NCBI GenBank assembly: GCA_044448905.1
Contig: JBIOHJ010000141.1
Span: forward strand, 1 to 7,651
Direction of reading: 5' to 3'
Length of the DNA: 7,651 bases
Origin: JBIOHJ01 sp044448905
GTDB taxonomy: Bacteria > Bacteroidota > Bacteroidia > AKYH767-A > OLB10
This document shows, piece by piece, positions 5,915 through 7,651 of the stretch. The notes beneath the pieces were generated by a model. It worked only from the letters and a program-made list of their open reading frames with translations. It did not search any database and was not told the origin of the DNA. The position numbers and the translations under genes were made by a program. The stretch's first letter is position 1, and every line of letters starts with the position of its first letter.

Positions 5915-7537
5915 TCAATCATGCGCGACAACTAATTTCTTGCAGTAACTCTTTTCGCCAGTAAACATTTTTACAAAATAAATTCCATCTGAAATATTTG
6001 CAACATTAATTTCTTTTTTCGATTCATGAAAAATTTCCATCTCATAAACATTTAATCCAAGAATATTAAGTATTTCAATCTTGCCTTTAAGAATGTTTTC
6101 TTTTACTGAGACAACAAAGCTGTTTTTTGCAGGATTGGGAAAGACTTGGAAGTCTGAACTATTTTGGGTTAAAAAAGGAAGTCCGGTAAATAATCCATAA
6201 GTAGTATCAATTAATAATCCAGAGTATGCAAACGAAGCAGCCGTTATATTAAAAGTAGTTGTATCAATAACAACTGTAAATGGACTCATCGTACCAGCAA
6301 CGTACATTTTATTTCCATCGGGCTTACTTAAAAATATACTCGCTGCACCTGATGATAAGGAATCGTTAGCTATAGTACGATACCATCCAACTTGATTTCC
6401 ATTTAATTTGGCAATCAAGCCATCGCCCGGATAAGTTGGATAACCTGATAAAATTGTATCAACGTCAATTATTACTTTATTCGTGAAACTTATACCAAGA
6501 AAAAATTCATTCAAATCATTCTCTACGATTTGAACACCACACCCAAGGCAAGATAAATTTAAATCGGTATGATTTATTAAAGTTAAATTGGTATCAAAAG
6601 TTGCAATTACTATCCGATTCCCGCTTCCTGGTATTACGGTGCCTCCAAATGATACAGTATCGTCCCATTCTGCAATTGTTTTTATCATTCCTTGATTGTC
6701 GAGTATCATGTCATAAACATAATTATAACCAGCGCTTGAAAGATGCTTTACAGATTTTACATTAAACAATGTATCACATTCTAACATTAAATAATCGTAT
6801 GAATAAGACGGCTGATTGGGATAACCATAATAAGTAGTACCAAGAAAGGTAATACTGTCAGGAAAATATTGAGTAAAAATTAAATTTCCTTTATGGTCAT
6901 ATAGCAATCTGTTACCATATCCATTATGAGAGGAAAATAAAAATAAAGAATCAGTAACTACTCCGGCAGGAGACATCCGATACAAATGATATTGGTAACC
7001 TGCACCCGGAAATGGTAGCCAAGCACCAGAAAAATAAATTGTACCAGAATTATCCACATCTATATCAATTGCTCCTTTTGTAGTCAACCAATTGAATGGC
7101 CCTGACGTATCAAAGCTAGCGATGTAATCAGTGCCACCTGAATTAGAAATTGTCAATGTATCTAGTATTAACCCGTATTGAGAGTATCCAGTAACAAAAA
7201 GGCTGTTGTTTAATTTAGCCAATTTTGTACAAGATTCCTGACTTCCTGCATATCCTATGTTGTGAATCCAGTTGATATTTCCGGAGGTAGTATCAGCTTT
7301 CATTACAAAACCGTCTTCATATCCAAACCAATAAACAGGAACGCTGTCAAATAATAGATTTGAAGGTCGTACTTGTCCGCATAAATACATACCACCTGCA
7401 TTATCATATATCAAGTCGCGCACGGAAGAATTTGGTCCATAATAAGGATGCACCCATTGAAACTTTTGGGCTGTAGCAACTACATTACAACATCCAAAAT
7501 AAATTGACATAATAAAAATTAAATTTCTTTTTTTCAT
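5915..7537 (-). CDS. Secreted beta-propeller-like protein with T9SS type A sorting domain
   Basis: The protein has 540 residues. Residues 1-23 are a signal peptide (KKR, a hydrophobic core, cleavage likely at ATA-Q). The C-terminal ~78 residues are a type A T9SS sorting domain: FQVFPNPAKNSF (463-474), KIEILNILGLNVYE (486-499) and DGIYFVKMFTGEKSYCKKLVV (517-537). Such tails direct export across the outer membrane by the T9SS and removal or anchoring at the surface. The middle is built of about seven spaced strands of the type G-x(5-8)-DT/DS near residues 54, 117, 171, 222, 289, 349 and 415, at a period of ~55-70. They alternate with segments such as DYIASFDTSG and DGLIAKLNG. This suggests an SBBP-like seven-bladed propeller. 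No catalytic motif is visible and the function is unknown. ATG at 7537 is favoured because it opens the signal peptide. A ~60-bp inverted repeat flanks the gene on each side. Confidence 0.88.
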   Translation of the reverse strand: MKKRNLIFIMSIYFGCCNVVATAQKFQWVHPYYGPNSSVRDLIYDNAGGMYLCGQVRPSNLLFDSVPVYWFGYEDGFVMKADTTSGNINWIHNIGYAGSQESCTKLAKLNNSLFVTGYSQYGLILDTLTISNSGGTDYIASFDTSGPFNWLTTKGAIDIDVDNSGTIYFSGAWLPFPGAGYQYHLYRMSPAGVVTDSLFLFSSHNGYGNRLLYDHKGNLIFTQYFPDSITFLGTTYYGYPNQPSYSYDYLMLECDTLFNVKSVKHLSSAGYNYVYDMILDNQGMIKTIAEWDDTVSFGGTVIPGSGNRIVIATFDTNLTLINHTDLNLSCLGCGVQIVENDLNEFFLGISFTNKVIIDVDTILSGYPTYPGDGLIAKLNGNQVGWYRTIANDSLSSGAASIFLSKPDGNKMYVAGTMSPFTVVIDTTTFNITAASFAYSGLLIDTTYGLFTGLPFLTQNSSDFQVFPNPAKNSFVVSVKENILKGKIEILNILGLNVYEMEIFHESKKEINVANISDGIYFVKMFTGEKSYCKKLVVAHD

Positions 7538-7651
7538 AATTGAAAGAATTTAAACTGTCAAAAATTAGCACTACCGTTTATTCGAAGCGAAAGCATATCC
7601 GATAACGAAGAAGGGATTAAAGAAGTAAAAAAAAGAAGGGTTTAGAAGCAC
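7538..7651 (-). promoter_or_regulatory. Upstream region of the T9SS protein gene
   Basis: These 114 bases hold the promoter of the T9SS gene. TAATTTTTG on the minus strand (7567-7559) is close to TAnnTTTG but carries one extra base, and I find no matching -33 element, so the promoter is not firmly placed. The right copy of the inverted repeat occupies 7578-7640. No gene is visible at the right edge. Confidence 0.35.
7578..7640 (-). repeat. Right copy of ~60-bp inverted repeat bracketing the T9SS gene
   Basis: Read on the minus strand from 7640: CCCTTC-T8-ACTTC, TTTAATC, then GTTATCGGATATGC (7606-7593) and TTTCGCT, in the same order as the left copy. The right copy has a longer spacer (CCTTCTTC) between the second and third blocks. 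It sits in the leader of the T9SS gene, about 40 bases before the start codon. Both copies point inward, like terminal inverted repeats. The T-rich part alone would be unconvincing; the GTTATCGGATRTGC block makes the match credible. Confidence 0.65.

Overview
The window reads as chromosomal DNA of a Bacteroidota bacterium. The evidence is a C-terminal type IX secretion (T9SS) sorting domain, candidate promoters of the Bacteroidota TAnnTTTG type, a BatD-like domain, moderate-to-low GC and the lack of clear Shine-Dalgarno sites. Five protein genes fill almost all of it. I saw no RNA gene, CRISPR array, transposase or recognisable defence operon.

Layout. 1-980 (-): the N-terminal ~326 residues of an E. 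coli-type isocitrate dehydrogenase (icd), running off the left edge. 981-1145: a divergent promoter region. 1146-2147 (+): an unusual protein with an N-terminal J domain, a BatD-like beta domain and a C-terminal pair of membrane helices, starting at TTG. 2148-3365 (-): a FemAB/BioF2-type GNAT acyltransferase, starting at GTG; its stop codon directly abuts the stop of the J-domain gene. 3366-3443: a short divergent promoter region. 3444-5678 (+): an exported prolyl oligopeptidase (S9A) with an intact catalytic triad. 5679-5914: an intergenic stretch of 236 bases between convergent genes, rich in inverted repeats. 5915-7537 (-): a secreted beta-propeller-like protein with a T9SS sorting tail. 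7538-7651: its upstream region.

The genes alternate in strand and do not form an operon. The set looks like housekeeping genes (icd, prolyl oligopeptidase) mixed with envelope or surface genes.

Three things deserve a second look. The first is the J-domain/BatD-like/membrane-hairpin architecture, which would place a normally periplasmic domain in the cytosol next to an Hsp70 recruitment module. The second is a pair of ~60-bp imperfect inverted repeats bracketing the T9SS gene exactly (5843-5906 and 7578-7640), which look like element ends or a duplicated leader. The third is a pair of CCTGTCAGG hairpins in inverted orientation between the convergent genes at 5695-5818, which look like a REPIN-type repeat also serving as a terminator.
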